DNA of 64,000 bases from Corallococcus sp. AS-1-6. GTDB lineage: Bacteria; Myxococcota; Myxococcia; Myxococcales; Myxococcaceae. The stretch spans positions 90,832 to 154,831 of the forward strand of contig NZ_JAIQDE010000025.1 of NCBI RefSeq assembly GCF_020037015.1, read 5' to 3'. Position numbers and translations under genes: made by a program. Shown one piece after another: positions 17,175-25,776 of the stretch. Numbering within the stretch: the stretch's first letter is position 1; each line of letters opens with the position of its first letter. A model generated the notes under the pieces. It worked only from the letters and a program-made list of their open reading frames with translations, was not told the origin of the DNA and made no database searches.

Positions 17175-18590
17175 CTAGCGGGCCTCCTTGCCCGGGGCGG
17201 AAGACGGCGCGGCCCTGCCGGCGGACGGCACGGCGTGGAGCACGACGCGCGCGTCGGGGCGCAGCACGTCGTTGGCGAACTGCTTCACCGCGTCGGGGGT
17301 GACCTCCTGGTAGCGCGCCAGGTCCTGCGCGACGTAGCTGGGCTCGCCCACGAACTGGTTGTAGCTCTGGAGCGTGTCGGACTTGCTGCCGCTGCCGCCC
17401 ACCGCCTGCAGGCCCGCGAGCTGGCGCGTGTCATAGCGGGTGCGCGCGCGGACGATCTCCTCCTGCGTGACGCCTTCCTCGCGGACCTCGTCCAGCACCG
17501 CGTCGATCTCCTTCTTCAGCGTGTCCGTGGTGACGCCGGGCCGGGCCACCGCCTCGATGGAGAAGACGGACTGCGCGCCCTGGCTCTGCTGCACGGCCTC
17601 CACGCTCTGCGCCAGTTGCTTGTCCAGCACCAGCCGGCGGTACAGGCGGCTCGCGCGGCCGGTGCCCAGCGCGGTGGCGAGCACGTCCGCCGTCGCGTCC
17701 CCGGGCTTCAGGTACGGGGCGGTGAGCCAGGACATGGTGAGCAGGGGCAGCGTGGCCACCTTCTCTTCGTGGCGGAGGGTCGTCTCGCGCGTGACCTTCA
17801 CGGGCTTCACGTCCGGACGCTGGGGCTTGGGCCCGGAGGGCAGCGTGGCGAAGTACTTCTCCACCAGCGCCTTGGCCTTCGCGGGGTCGAAGTCGCCCAC
17901 GATGGCGAGCGTCGCGTTGGAGGGCGCGTACCACTTGCGGAAGAACGCCTTCACGTCGTCCACCGTGGCCGCGTCCAGGTCCTTCATGGACCCGATCACG
18001 TTGCCGGAGTACGGGTGCGGCGCGGGGAACAGCGCCTGCCACGCCTTCTCCTGCGCTTCACCGTAGGGGGCCGTCTCCACGCCCTGGCGGCGCTCGTTCT
18101 TCACGACCTCCTTCTGCGTCTGGAGCTTCTTCTCCGTGAGCGAGTCCAGCAGGAAGCCCATGCGGTCGCTCTCCAACCACAGCGCCGTCTCCAGCAGGTT
18201 GCTGGGCACGGTCTCGTAGTAGTTGGTGCGGTCGAAGCTGGTGGTGCCGTTGAGGTCCGTGGCGCCCGCCTGCTCCAGCAGGCCGATGTGCACGTCGTCC
18301 GGCACGTGCTTGGAGCCCTGGAACATCATGTGCTCGAAGAGGTGCGCGAAGCCGGTGCGGCCCGGTGTCTCGTCGTAGGCGCCCACGTGGTACCAGACGT
18401 TGACGGCCACCACGGGCAGCTTGCGGTCCACGGAGAGGATGACCTCCATGCCGTTGGGCAGCGTGTACTTCTCATACGGGATGGCCAGGTTTTCGCGGCC
18501 GGGCTCCAGCGGCTTCGCCTCGGGGGTCTGCGCGAGCGCCGGAAGCCCCACGAACAGGGCCGCTGCGGCGAGGGCCTTCAATCGGGACAA
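17175..18590 (-). CDS. M16-family zinc peptidase (catalytic subunit)
   Basis: 471 residues from a TTG at 18590, chosen because GGAGGAACC lies just upstream and the residues that follow form a signal peptide (ALAAAALFVGLPALAQ). The zinc motif HLFEH (in GRTGFAHLFEHMMFQGS) and the downstream Glu region (TQKEVVKNERRQGVE) show an active metallopeptidase. R-x-x-Y type binding motifs are weaker, as expected for the catalytic partner. It is exported, and forms an operon with the zinc-less subunit downstream. The family processes peptides in the periplasm or at the envelope. Confidence 0.87.
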   Translation of the reverse strand: MSRLKALAAAALFVGLPALAQTPEAKPLEPGRENLAIPYEKYTLPNGMEVILSVDRKLPVVAVNVWYHVGAYDETPGRTGFAHLFEHMMFQGSKHVPDDVHIGLLEQAGATDLNGTTSFDRTNYYETVPSNLLETALWLESDRMGFLLDSLTEKKLQTQKEVVKNERRQGVETAPYGEAQEKAWQALFPAPHPYSGNVIGSMKDLDAATVDDVKAFFRKWYAPSNATLAIVGDFDPAKAKALVEKYFATLPSGPKPQRPDVKPVKVTRETTLRHEEKVATLPLLTMSWLTAPYLKPGDATADVLATALGTGRASRLYRRLVLDKQLAQSVEAVQQSQGAQSVFSIEAVARPGVTTDTLKKEIDAVLDEVREEGVTQEEIVRARTRYDTRQLAGLQAVGGSGSKSDTLQSYNQFVGEPSYVAQDLARYQEVTPDAVKQFANDVLRPDARVVLHAVPSAGRAAPSSAPGKEAR

Positions 18591-18713
18591 GGTTCCTCCA
18601 CGGTTCAGGACGGTCTGTCGCGCGCTTAGCACGCACTCCGGGCGCTGTAAGCCGGAAGGCGGCGGGGTGGGCTCGGGGGTGCCGGGTGTTGCTCGCCGTG
18701 CGACACTGCGGCC

Positions 18714-19535
18714 ATGAGCCTGGAGGTGCCCTCGTCCCCGCAGGGCCGCTGCGCGGTCCACCCGGACCTGCCCGCGGGCGGCACGTGTTTCCGCTGCGGG
18801 AGCTTCATCTGCGCGGACTGCGCCACGTCCGTGGCGGGGCTGGAGGCACGGCTGTACTGCCAGGCGTGCGCGGCGCGCCCGGACGTGAACTACCTGGAGG
18901 CCCTGCGTCAGCGCTACCTGGGCCGGCGCGATGAGTGGGCGTGGGTGGTGGGGGGCGTGACGGTGCTGCTCTGCGTGGCCACGGCCGCCGCCCTGGCGCA
19001 GTGGGGGCTGCGCGCGACGAGGGGGTCGCTCTTCACGCTCCTGCCGCTGGTGCCCGTTCCGGTGGGCGTGGCCTTCTTCCTGGGCCAGCGCTGGGCGCGG
19101 CACGCCCTGCTGGTGACGCCGCTGGTGATGGCGGTGGTGGCGGATGCCCTGGTGCCGGACGGGCGCTTCCTCTACTTCCTGTGCGCCATCCCCGGCGTGC
19201 TCACCGGGCTGCACGTCCACCGGGACGTGCGCAACCAGCTCTTCTTCCGGCTGCCGGTGTCGCCCGGGGCGCTGAAGGCGCTGTGGGACCAGCGCTACAA
19301 CAACCCGATGGCCCGTCAGGCCCTGCGGTTGGGGTACAGCTCGCTGATCATGCCCCTGCTCGCGCCCTTCGCGGTGATCTGCGGCGCGGTGGCGCTCCGG
19401 CGCGTGGACCCGGCGGCCACCCCGCCCATCGGCCGCGGGGGGCAGGCCCTCGCGGGCCTGGTCCTGGGGCTCCTCGGTCCGCTGCTGTGGGGGGTCGCCG
19501 TGCTGCCGTGGCTGTCCGACCGGCTCCACTCCTGA
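18714..19535 (+). CDS. B-box-type zinc finger membrane protein
   Basis: 273 residues. Residues about 12-58 carry Cys/His pairs (CAVHPDLPAGGTCFRCGSF, CADCATS, YCQACAARP) like the B-box zinc-binding domain often found at the N-terminus of bacterial membrane proteins. Four or five hydrophobic segments follow (WVVGGVTVLLCVATAAALA, LFTLLPLVPVPVGVAFFLG, LLVTPLVMAVVADAL, LLAPFAVICGAVAL, ALAGLVLGLLGPLLWGVAV). The function of this architecture is unknown. It is divergent from the M16 operon, with 123 bp between. Confidence 0.75.
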   Translation: MSLEVPSSPQGRCAVHPDLPAGGTCFRCGSFICADCATSVAGLEARLYCQACAARPDVNYLEALRQRYLGRRDEWAWVVGGVTVLLCVATAAALAQWGLRATRGSLFTLLPLVPVPVGVAFFLGQRWARHALLVTPLVMAVVADALVPDGRFLYFLCAIPGVLTGLHVHRDVRNQLFFRLPVSPGALKALWDQRYNNPMARQALRLGYSSLIMPLLAPFAVICGAVALRRVDPAATPPIGRGGQALAGLVLGLLGPLLWGVAVLPWLSDRLHS

Positions 19536-19544
19536 CCGCGGCGG

Positions 19545-20357
19545 TCAGCGGTGGGAAGCGCGGAGCACCTTGGCGCTGGTTTCGATCTGGTCTTGCATTC
19601 GCACGGCGGCGTCCGCGCACGCACCCTTCCCGGTCTCCAGGCGCAGCGTGGTGCCGTCCAGGGTCAGGTCCCCTGAAGCCAGACAGGCCTCCACGGGGAT
19701 GAAGTCGAGCCACGTGGTCAACTCCAGGCTGCCCACCACGAGCGCGCTTTCGCCCCCGCTGAGGATGTCCAGGGGATCTCGTGCCTCGAAGCGCAGGGGC
19801 GCGGTGGAGGGGAAGGCCACTTCCAGGACATGGCGCTGGTCCTTCCAGGTGAAGCTCGCGTTCATGCTGAAGCTGGGGAGCGCGGGCGCGCTCTGGCCCA
19901 GGCGGGCCTCGACGGAGCCATAGATTCCCGGGGGGATGCGGAGCGGCCAGTCCGGAAGGACGGTGGCGTTCATCCAATCCACCTCCAGGGGCTCGCGCGC
20001 GCTCAGCATCCCGGGCTTGCCGTCCACCGCGTCGGTGCAGGTGATCAACGGATCCAACTGGCCCTCGTAGTCCGAGCACTCGCGCCCGGGAGGCAGATAC
20101 AGACGCACGTCGAACAGCGTGGCTTTGGCGGACTCCACCGTGAACACGAGGCCGTCATCCGAGCGGAAGGAGGGGGGCGGTAGCGGAGACTCCATCGCCG
20201 TCCGCCGGGAGGAGGACTCCGCCGTCAGCGGCCGCGTGTAGGTCGAGGGGTTGATGCCGAAGCGCAGCTCGGTGGTGTCCGAGCCGCTGTCACAGGCAGA
20301 CAGACACAGCACGGCGACAGCAAGGCCGGAAGCACGCAACCAGGGGATGGAGGGCAT
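19545..20357 (-). CDS. Predicted lipoprotein of unknown function
   Basis: 270 residues from the ATG at 20357, with a lipoprotein signal peptide (GLAVAVLCLSAC, Cys at 22) and the acidic DSGSD after the Cys. The mature part is mostly beta-rich (DGLVFTVESAKATLFDVRLYLPPG, ALVVGSLELTTWLDFIPVEAC shown in parts) with a pair of Cys residues in ECSDYEGQLDPLITC. It resembles uncharacterised myxobacterial lipoproteins with a beta-sandwich; no known family identified. It ends 10 bp from the convergent membrane protein gene. Confidence 0.65.
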   Translation of the reverse strand: MPSIPWLRASGLAVAVLCLSACDSGSDTTELRFGINPSTYTRPLTAESSSRRTAMESPLPPPSFRSDDGLVFTVESAKATLFDVRLYLPPGRECSDYEGQLDPLITCTDAVDGKPGMLSAREPLEVDWMNATVLPDWPLRIPPGIYGSVEARLGQSAPALPSFSMNASFTWKDQRHVLEVAFPSTAPLRFEARDPLDILSGGESALVVGSLELTTWLDFIPVEACLASGDLTLDGTTLRLETGKGACADAAVRMQDQIETSAKVLRASHR

Positions 20358-20543
20358 GTCGGAAGCACTACGCGAGGGGGAGCACCTCCGGCCGGGTGTC
20401 CCGATGCGAGGACCCCGGAGGGCCCGCGAAGCCCCAGCATGCCCGAGGCCCGGGGAAATGGATAGACGCGCGCGGTGGCGGCGCATGCCCGTGGACAGGC
20501 GGGTGCCCACGCTGAAGGAGGAACCCCTCACAGGAGAGACGCC

Positions 20544-20984
20544 ATGGCAACGCAACGAGTGAGCGACGTGATGACATCCGACGTGGAGGTCGTCCGTCCG
20601 TCTGACTCCCTGAGGCTGGCCGCGGAGAAGATGCGCCTGCTGAACGTGGGCCCCATCCCCGTGTGTGACGGCGACGAGCTGGTGGGCATCGTCACGGACC
20701 GGGACATCGTCATCCGCGCCGTGGCGCAGGGGCTGGACGCCGAGCGCACCCAGGTGGCCCAGGCGATGACCCGGGGCGTGGAGTTCGTCTACGACGACGA
20801 TGACCTCACCCAGGCGGCCCAGAAGATGAGGGCCTCGCAGATCCGCCGCATCCTGGTGTTGAACCGGGCGAAGCGGCTGGTGGGCATCCTCTCCTTGGGA
20901 GACATCTCCGCGGAGCTCAGCGACCAGGAGAGCGGCAGGACGCTGGAGGAGGTCTCCGCCCCGTCACAGCCGGCCGCGCCCTGA
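20544..20984 (+). CDS. CBS-domain pair protein
   Basis: 146 residues from the ATG at 20544 (CAGGAGAGAC upstream). Two CBS motifs fill the protein: [18 protein letters not shown] ... [16 protein letters not shown] (residues 6-60) and [18 protein letters not shown] ... [10 protein letters not shown] (72-130). Stand-alone CBS pairs bind adenine nucleotides and often sense energy or redox state. It ends 6 bp from the convergent dnaA stop. The link to replication is only positional. Confidence 0.85.
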   Translation: MATQRVSDVMTSDVEVVRPSDSLRLAAEKMRLLNVGPIPVCDGDELVGIVTDRDIVIRAVAQGLDAERTQVAQAMTRGVEFVYDDDDLTQAAQKMRASQIRRILVLNRAKRLVGILSLGDISAELSDQESGRTLEEVSAPSQPAAP

Positions 20985-20990
20985 CGCGGG

Positions 20991-22346
20991 CTACATGCCG
21001 CCGAGCTTCGTCTCCAGCTCCGACAGGTCGCGGTGCACGGCCGCGTCCGTCTCGCGCAGGCCTTCGACCTTGCGCACGGCGGAGATGACGGTGGAGTGGT
21101 CCTTGTTGAAGCGCGAGGCGATCTCCGGGAAGGAGCTCTTGGTCAGCTTGCGGCTCAGGTACATGGCCACCTGGCGCGCGTGCGCGAGCGCCTTGTGGCG
21201 CCGGTCCTCCTTCAGCGCCTCGACCGTCACCTTGTAGAAGCGGGCCACCTCCCGCTGGATGGCCTCCACGTCCACGGTGCGCTGCGCGGGCAGGATGTCG
21301 CGCAGCACCTGGGACGCGAACTCCTCCGTCACCGGCTGCTTGGTGAGGCTGTGCATCGCGGACAGCTTCACGAGCGCGCCTTCCAGCTCGCGCACGTTCT
21401 TCTGCACGTGCTTCGCGATGAAGTGCGCCACGGGGTCCGGCAGGTTGAGGCCCTCCTGCTCGGCCTTCTTCTGGAGGATGGCGACGCGCGTCTCGTAGGT
21501 GGGCTCGCGGATGTCCGCCATCAGGCCCATGGCGAAGCGGCTGCGCAGGCGGTCCTCCATGCCGGGGACCTCCGCGGGCACCATGTCGCTGGTGAGCACG
21601 ATGGCCTTGTTGAGGCCGAAGAGCGTCTCGAAGGTGTAGAAGAACTCCTTCTGCGTCTCCTCGCGCTTGCCCAGGAACTGGATGTCGTCGATGAGGAGCA
21701 CGTCGCACTCCTCGCGGAACTTCCGGCGGAAGTCCGTCATGCGGTGCTCGCGCACGCTCTCCACGTACTCGTTCGTGAACTGCTCGCTGGAGAGGTAGAC
21801 GATGCGCTGGGTGGGGTCCTTCTCCCAGATGTGGTTTCCCACGGCCTGGAGCAGGTGCGTCTTGCCCAGGCCGGTGCCGCCGTAGATGTAGAGCGGGTTG
21901 TAGTTGTGGCCCGGCCGGTGGGCCACGGCCTGCGCGGCGGCGGCGGGGAGCTGGTTGCTGTCCGCGACGACGTAGGTGTCGAAGGTGAAGCGCGGGTTGA
22001 GCCGCGCGGGCCGCATCGAGTTCACCTTGACGGTGGGCGTGGGCGGCAGGTCCGCGGTCGGCGGCGGGCCGACGACGACCTCATAGGCGACGCGGCCCAG
22101 GGACGGCTCCAGCCGGGCCAGGTGCGTCTCCAGCATGGAGCGGTAGTGGTCATCCACCCAGTCGCGGAAGAAGCGGTCCGGCACGCCCAGGACCAGGGCG
22201 TTCTCGCGCACCTCCATGGGGCGCATCCGCTCCAGCCAGGTGAGGGCGTAGTGCAGGCCCTCCTGACGGATGGCTTCCAGCGTGCGGGTCCAGATGACGC
22301 CGGCACTGGGAAGCGAAGGCGAAGGGGCTTGGGCGAGGGCGTTCAC
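20991..22346 (-). CDS. dnaA: Chromosomal replication initiator DnaA
   Basis: 451 residues from a GTG at 22346 (start of [10 protein letters not shown]); a GTG at 22406 in the same frame would add 20 Pro-rich residues and cannot be excluded, since neither has a strong ribosome site. Domain I begins at [15 protein letters not shown] short Pro/Thr linker (domain II) precedes [20 protein letters not shown], the AAA+ domain with Walker [10 protein letters not shown] and Walker [11 protein letters not shown], and the DNA-binding domain with the signature [14 protein letters not shown]. DnaA opens the origin and binds TGTGGATAA-type boxes; two perfect ones occur at 43678 and 43762. Confidence 0.96.
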   Translation of the reverse strand: MNALAQAPSPSLPSAGVIWTRTLEAIRQEGLHYALTWLERMRPMEVRENALVLGVPDRFFRDWVDDHYRSMLETHLARLEPSLGRVAYEVVVGPPPTADLPPTPTVKVNSMRPARLNPRFTFDTYVVADSNQLPAAAAQAVAHRPGHNYNPLYIYGGTGLGKTHLLQAVGNHIWEKDPTQRIVYLSSEQFTNEYVESVREHRMTDFRRKFREECDVLLIDDIQFLGKREETQKEFFYTFETLFGLNKAIVLTSDMVPAEVPGMEDRLRSRFAMGLMADIREPTYETRVAILQKKAEQEGLNLPDPVAHFIAKHVQKNVRELEGALVKLSAMHSLTKQPVTEEFASQVLRDILPAQRTVDVEAIQREVARFYKVTVEALKEDRRHKALAHARQVAMYLSRKLTKSSFPEIASRFNKDHSTVISAVRKVEGLRETDAAVHRDLSELETKLGGM

Positions 22347-22499
22347 TTGGAGGCTCAGGGACGGCGCGGAAGGAGGCAACCCGCGGACGTCCGGCGGTGC
22401 TAACACCCGCTCTCCGGCTGATCAAGGAACCGGCCTGTAGCACGGATCAGCGCGACGCCCCGGCGGGTGGGGGCGGAGCGCGTAAGTCCTCCCCCACTC

Positions 22500-22934
22500 C
22501 TACGTTGGATCCAGCCTCATGAGGACTTCGCCCGGATCCTCGTGGGGAACGGTGTGGAAGCCACACTTCTCCAGGACGCGGATCGACGCGAGGTTGTGGG
22601 CGGCGACCCACGCGTGCAGCGGCCGGGTGGGCACGAGCCGGAGGAACTCGGAGAGCGCCCGGGTGGCGAGGCCCCGGCCCCAATGCTCGCGGCCAATCCA
22701 GTAGCCAACAAGGCGCTGGCCCTCCTGCTCCCAACTGCCGATGTTCCCCACCACCCCGCCGTCCATCACGATGGTGCGGTTGACGTTCCCGGGGCGCAGG
22801 ACGTTCGTGCGCCAGTGGGTCATGAACGCATCGCGCTCCCGCGATGGAAATCCGGCCATGCGCGCCGCTTCGGGGTCGCGCTGGTGTTCGAAGAACAGGG
22901 GGAGGTCCTCATCCTTGACGTCGCGGAGGATCAT
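22500..22934 (-). CDS. GNAT family acetyltransferase (RimJ/RimL-like)
   Basis: 144 residues from the ATG at 22934. GNAT features: MILRDVKDEDLPLFFEHQRD at the N-terminus, acetyl-CoA loop YWIGREHWGRGLATRALSEF (shown as 20 residues), and HNLASIRVLEKCGFH, the typical last motif. The substrate is unknown; RimJ/L-like members acetylate protein N-termini or small molecules. It sits between dnaA and the toxin/immunity pair. Confidence 0.85.
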   Translation of the reverse strand: MILRDVKDEDLPLFFEHQRDPEAARMAGFPSRERDAFMTHWRTNVLRPGNVNRTIVMDGGVVGNIGSWEQEGQRLVGYWIGREHWGRGLATRALSEFLRLVPTRPLHAWVAAHNLASIRVLEKCGFHTVPHEDPGEVLMRLDPT

Positions 22935-22981
22935 CCTGGAGAGGCTACTCGAAGTACCGGAAGGGTGACGGTGCTGCCCGG

Positions 22982-23737
22982 TCAAGGCGCTGAACGGCCA
23001 CCGATTTCCGGAAAGCGCTCGTAGGCCCACAGGAGTACCGCCAGGTGCTCACGGTCTCCCAGGTCGAGCGGAGTATCCGTGAGCCGGACCACCCATCCCC
23101 CAGTGGCCGTGCGCCGGGCGCGTGACAGCAACCCGGCATCACGAGAAGGGTCCGGGAACCCGATGGCCTTCGCGGCCTCGGCAGACCAGTAGTTCAGCCA
23201 TCCCAGGTGACGTGGAAGCTCGGGAGCGGAGATCGCCTCTGGCAGCTTGAGGGCGGGCAGGCCCAAGGGGGGCTTTTCGGGCCCATGCCGCTTCGGGCCG
23301 GTCTGATCCGCGATGACCTGCATCACGAATGAGGGCGCCAGGATCCCCCAATATGCGCGGACACCCTCCGCGACGTGCTCCAGCACATCCGCTGCCGCCG
23401 CGATGCTGGCTGCGTCCTGAGGCAGCTTCGCATGGACCTGGAGTTGAGGCTGACTGCCCGGACTCGAACTGGCGGATCTGCGCAGTCCGGAGATCGTCAC
23501 GGGGTGGTCCTCATCTCCGTTGCATATGAGCGGAAACTCTCCTCGTGCCGCAGAGGCCGCGAGCCACGCGTCTCGCTGAGATAGAGCGACGGGCTTTCCT
23601 TCCTTGGAGATCTCCCACGCCAGACGCATGCCGGGCATCGCCCGTTCCATGCCTTCAACGACAGCGAGCGTACGGCCGTCGTCCATCGACAGGGCCGGCG
23701 CATGGACATTCAGGATGAGGCGGTCGCGCGTCGTCAT
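22982..23737 (-). CDS. DUF5953-type protein, probable immunity partner
   Basis: 251 residues from the ATG at 23737, whose A overlaps the TGA of the upstream gene (ATGA), so the two are translationally coupled. An ATG 9 bp upstream is possible. The protein is soluble, without signal or membrane segment: LNVHAPALSMDDGRTLAVVEGMERAMPG at the N-terminus (in parts) and LGDREHLAVLLWAYERFPEIG at the end. It resembles the myxobacterial DUF5953 family, found next to DUF6310 lipoproteins. Its position after a toxin-like lipoprotein suggests immunity, which is inferred. Confidence 0.65.
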   Translation of the reverse strand: MTTRDRLILNVHAPALSMDDGRTLAVVEGMERAMPGMRLAWEISKEGKPVALSQRDAWLAASAARGEFPLICNGDEDHPVTISGLRRSASSSPGSQPQLQVHAKLPQDAASIAAAADVLEHVAEGVRAYWGILAPSFVMQVIADQTGPKRHGPEKPPLGLPALKLPEAISAPELPRHLGWLNYWSAEAAKAIGFPDPSRDAGLLSRARRTATGGWVVRLTDTPLDLGDREHLAVLLWAYERFPEIGGRSAP

Positions 23738-24651
23738 CGTTCGCACCCCGTGACGACGATATCCAACTCGTCGGCAATCTCCCTCACCGCGGCTTTATGC
23801 GCCTCGCTGCTCACGCCCACCACGAAGGCGCAGCCACATGCCGCCGCGATGTCTCGCTCCTCCAACAGTTCGGCCACCTGGTCCCTGACCACCTGCGCCT
23901 GAAGGAAGTCGCTGTAGGTGTCGAACTGGTCGGTCTTGATCTCCCACAGCACGCGCACACCGACTTGCAACGCATCGAAGTGCTTGCCGTTCACGAGCAC
24001 GTCGTGGCCGGGGTAACGGTTCGGTGGAATCCTGTCGGCGCACCGATTGTGCGCGTCGTCTCCTCCGCGGTGCTTGACCGGAATGGGTTCGCACCTGGAA
24101 TGGCGCGTCCGGTCAAGGGGTTCGGGAGGCATCGGGGGCTGCCAGTCCTTCCCAACAGGATCGGGCTCAAGCTGGGGCTTCCGTTTCGCCACGGCCTCCC
24201 GGGGAACGGCTTTCGTGCCGTGCACGGCTCCGGCTTCCTCGGGATAGAGCTGACGTAGCTCGTGGGCCTCCAGTGCTTCATGGATGGCGACCGCCACCAC
24301 GACAACGCCGGTGATGATGACTGCGCCTGCGACAATCTCAGGAGCGGCAAGGACGCAAACGCCAAGTCCCAGGACGGCCGCTTCAGCGGAGGCGACCGTG
24401 CATCGCCCCGTCGGATCGTGAAACCGGATCCGGTCGTGGTCCAGCGCCCCGAAGCAGCGCTCCACCACCACTGCCCAGGGCTCGGAAGCCTCCTGGACAA
24501 CGCACCGTCCCCCATCACTCCAGGGCAACGTCGACGCTCGCTGAAGATTGGTGACCCTTGGGGTACGACTCACCCGCTCTTCCAGGCTCGGCGTCGATGA
24601 AGCGCACGCCGAAAGGAGGATCAGCAGTGGGATGCAGGCGTGAAGTCGCAT
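23734..24651 (-). CDS. DUF6310-type lipoprotein, probable nuclease toxin
   Basis: 305 residues from the ATG at 24651, with a lipoprotein signal peptide (LLILLSAC, Cys at 16) followed by ASSTPSLEER, close to the CASSTPLQQR start of the SitA6-type gene at 12370. A hydrophobic stretch AEAAVLGLGVCVLAAPEIV ... AGAVIITGVVVVAVAIHEAL precedes a Pro-rich linker. The C-terminal region FDALQVGVRVLWEIKTDQFD has the D-x(n)-E-x-K pattern of restriction-endonuclease folds. Architecture and the overlapping partner gene suggest a kin-directed toxin; activity is inferred. The pair separates dnaA from rpmH. Confidence 0.68.
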   Translation of the reverse strand: MRLHACIPLLILLSACASSTPSLEERVSRTPRVTNLQRASTLPWSDGGRCVVQEASEPWAVVVERCFGALDHDRIRFHDPTGRCTVASAEAAVLGLGVCVLAAPEIVAGAVIITGVVVVAVAIHEALEAHELRQLYPEEAGAVHGTKAVPREAVAKRKPQLEPDPVGKDWQPPMPPEPLDRTRHSRCEPIPVKHRGGDDAHNRCADRIPPNRYPGHDVLVNGKHFDALQVGVRVLWEIKTDQFDTYSDFLQAQVVRDQVAELLEERDIAAACGCAFVVGVSSEAHKAAVREIADELDIVVTGCER

Positions 24652-24822
24652 GGCCGACCTCTTCAACCTGCCAGCCGTTCGCCGGTCAATGCCGGAGGGC
24701 ACCTGAACAGGTCCGTGTGCCGTGGCCCCTAAAGCCTCTTGCTTGCCCCCTGCTCCCTTTTCCTACATGATCGCCCGGTCCACCCGGCGCAGGGCTGCAC
24801 GGTCGGCGCAGGTGATCCTTGA

Positions 24823-24851
24823 TTGACTTGTCCAGGAAATAGGGTTACGGA
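24823..24851 (+). promoter_or_regulatory. Possible sigma-70 promoter for rpmH
   Basis: TTGACT (24823-24828) with TACGGA at 24846-24851 (17-bp spacing) or TTACGG one base earlier. It lies in a locally AT-richer gap about 70 bp before rpmH. The -35 is good and the -10 weak. Confidence 0.45.
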
Positions 24852-24918
24852 CGCCCCCTTTCCAATGTACGGGTCGCGCCGTTGATTCAGGCGCTGCCTT
24901 CAGCTCTCAGGAGTCGTT

Positions 24919-25071
24919 GTGTCCAAGCGCACGTACCAGCCGTCGAAGATCCGGCGCAACCGCGCCCACGGGTTCCGTAAGCGGAACGCCACCAAGTCCG
25001 GCCGGGATGTCCTCAAGCGCCGCCGCGCGAAGGGCCGTAAGCGCCTGGTGGTGTCGTCGTTCAAGAAGTAA
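24919..25071 (+). CDS. rpmH: 50S ribosomal protein bL34
   Basis: 50 residues from a GTG at 24919 with CAGGAG upstream, to TAA at 25069-25071. The sequence [18 protein letters not shown], then [18 protein letters not shown], is the highly conserved bL34, a small basic rRNA-binding protein of the large subunit. It heads the rpmH-rnpA-yidD-yidC-khpB-mnmE series. In many bacteria dnaA is the immediate divergent neighbour; here about 2.6 kb of other genes lies between. Confidence 0.95.
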   Translation: MSKRTYQPSKIRRNRAHGFRKRNATKSGRDVLKRRRAKGRKRLVVSSFKK

Positions 25072-25086
25072 CTGGACGCACGGACG

Positions 25087-25509
25087 ATGGCCGAGGGAGC
25101 GGCGCCGCGGGTGCCTCAGGCAACCGACGAGCGCTTCCCCAAGGCCCTTCGCCTGCTCCAGCGCCGTGAGTTCCTCGAAGTCCAGGAGGGCGGTCAGAAG
25201 GTTCCGTCCGACTGCCTCCTGGCCCTCGTTCAACGCAACAACCGGGCGCACTCCCGCGTAGGGCTCACCGTCTCCAGCAAGGTGGGCAACGCGGTGGTGC
25301 GCGCGCGCCTGCGCAGAGTGCTCCGCGAGCTGTTCCGCAAGCACCGCGGGCAATGGCCCCCCGGTCTCGACGTAGTCCTGGTCGTCCGCTCCTCGGCGAA
25401 GGAGGCCTCCTTCGCGCAAGTTTCCCGTGCGTTCGACGGCGTCACCCGTAAGCTGCAACGGCTCTTTCCAGCACCCCGCGTGCCGCCTAAAGAGCCTGCC
25501 GCCCCATGA
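25087..25509 (+). CDS. rnpA: Ribonuclease P protein component
   Basis: 140 residues. The protein partner of the RNase P ribozyme, which trims tRNA 5' ends. Visible: [21 protein letters not shown] (in part), [25 protein letters not shown], with the basic RNR-like motif [13 protein letters not shown], and the C-terminal [16 protein letters not shown]- and C-terminal ends are longer than in E. coli and Pro-rich at the end. Starts 15 bp after rpmH, and its TGA overlaps the ATG of yidD. Confidence 0.94.
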   Translation: MAEGAAPRVPQATDERFPKALRLLQRREFLEVQEGGQKVPSDCLLALVQRNNRAHSRVGLTVSSKVGNAVVRARLRRVLRELFRKHRGQWPPGLDVVLVVRSSAKEASFAQVSRAFDGVTRKLQRLFPAPRVPPKEPAAP

Positions 25510-25724
25510 GTCCACTCGCCTTCGTCATCGCCCTGCCCATCCGCTTCTACCGGCGGTTCCTGGGGCCGCTGCTGCCGAAGGCGTGCAGGTTCCACCCCTC
25601 GTGCTCCACCTACGCCATGCAGGCGCTGGAGAAGCACGGCGGTTTGAAGGGCAGCGCCCTCACCGTCTGGCGCCTGCTGCGCTGCCAGCCATTCCACCCC
25701 GGTGGATTCGATCCCGTCCCCTGA
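25506..25724 (+). CDS. yidD: Membrane protein insertion efficiency factor YidD
   Basis: 72 residues. The ATG overlaps the rnpA stop (ATGA). The whole YidD signature is present: [34 protein letters not shown] (key parts [20 protein letters not shown]) and [14 protein letters not shown]. It is a small amphipathic membrane-associated protein that helps YidC/Sec insertion. It lies between rnpA and yidC as in most bacteria. Confidence 0.95.
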   Translation: MSPLAFVIALPIRFYRRFLGPLLPKACRFHPSCSTYAMQALEKHGGLKGSALTVWRLLRCQPFHPGGFDPVP

Positions 25725-25776
25725 CGGGTTGCTTCCGCCCGCCCTCCGGCGACGTGCCGCCGGCACAGGGAAATCC

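Noticed and set aside
22347..22499. oriC immediately upstream of dnaA
   Set aside because: I could find no TGTGGATAA-type box in the 150-bp gap; the two perfect boxes lie near rsmG instead. An origin here cannot be excluded but is not supported.
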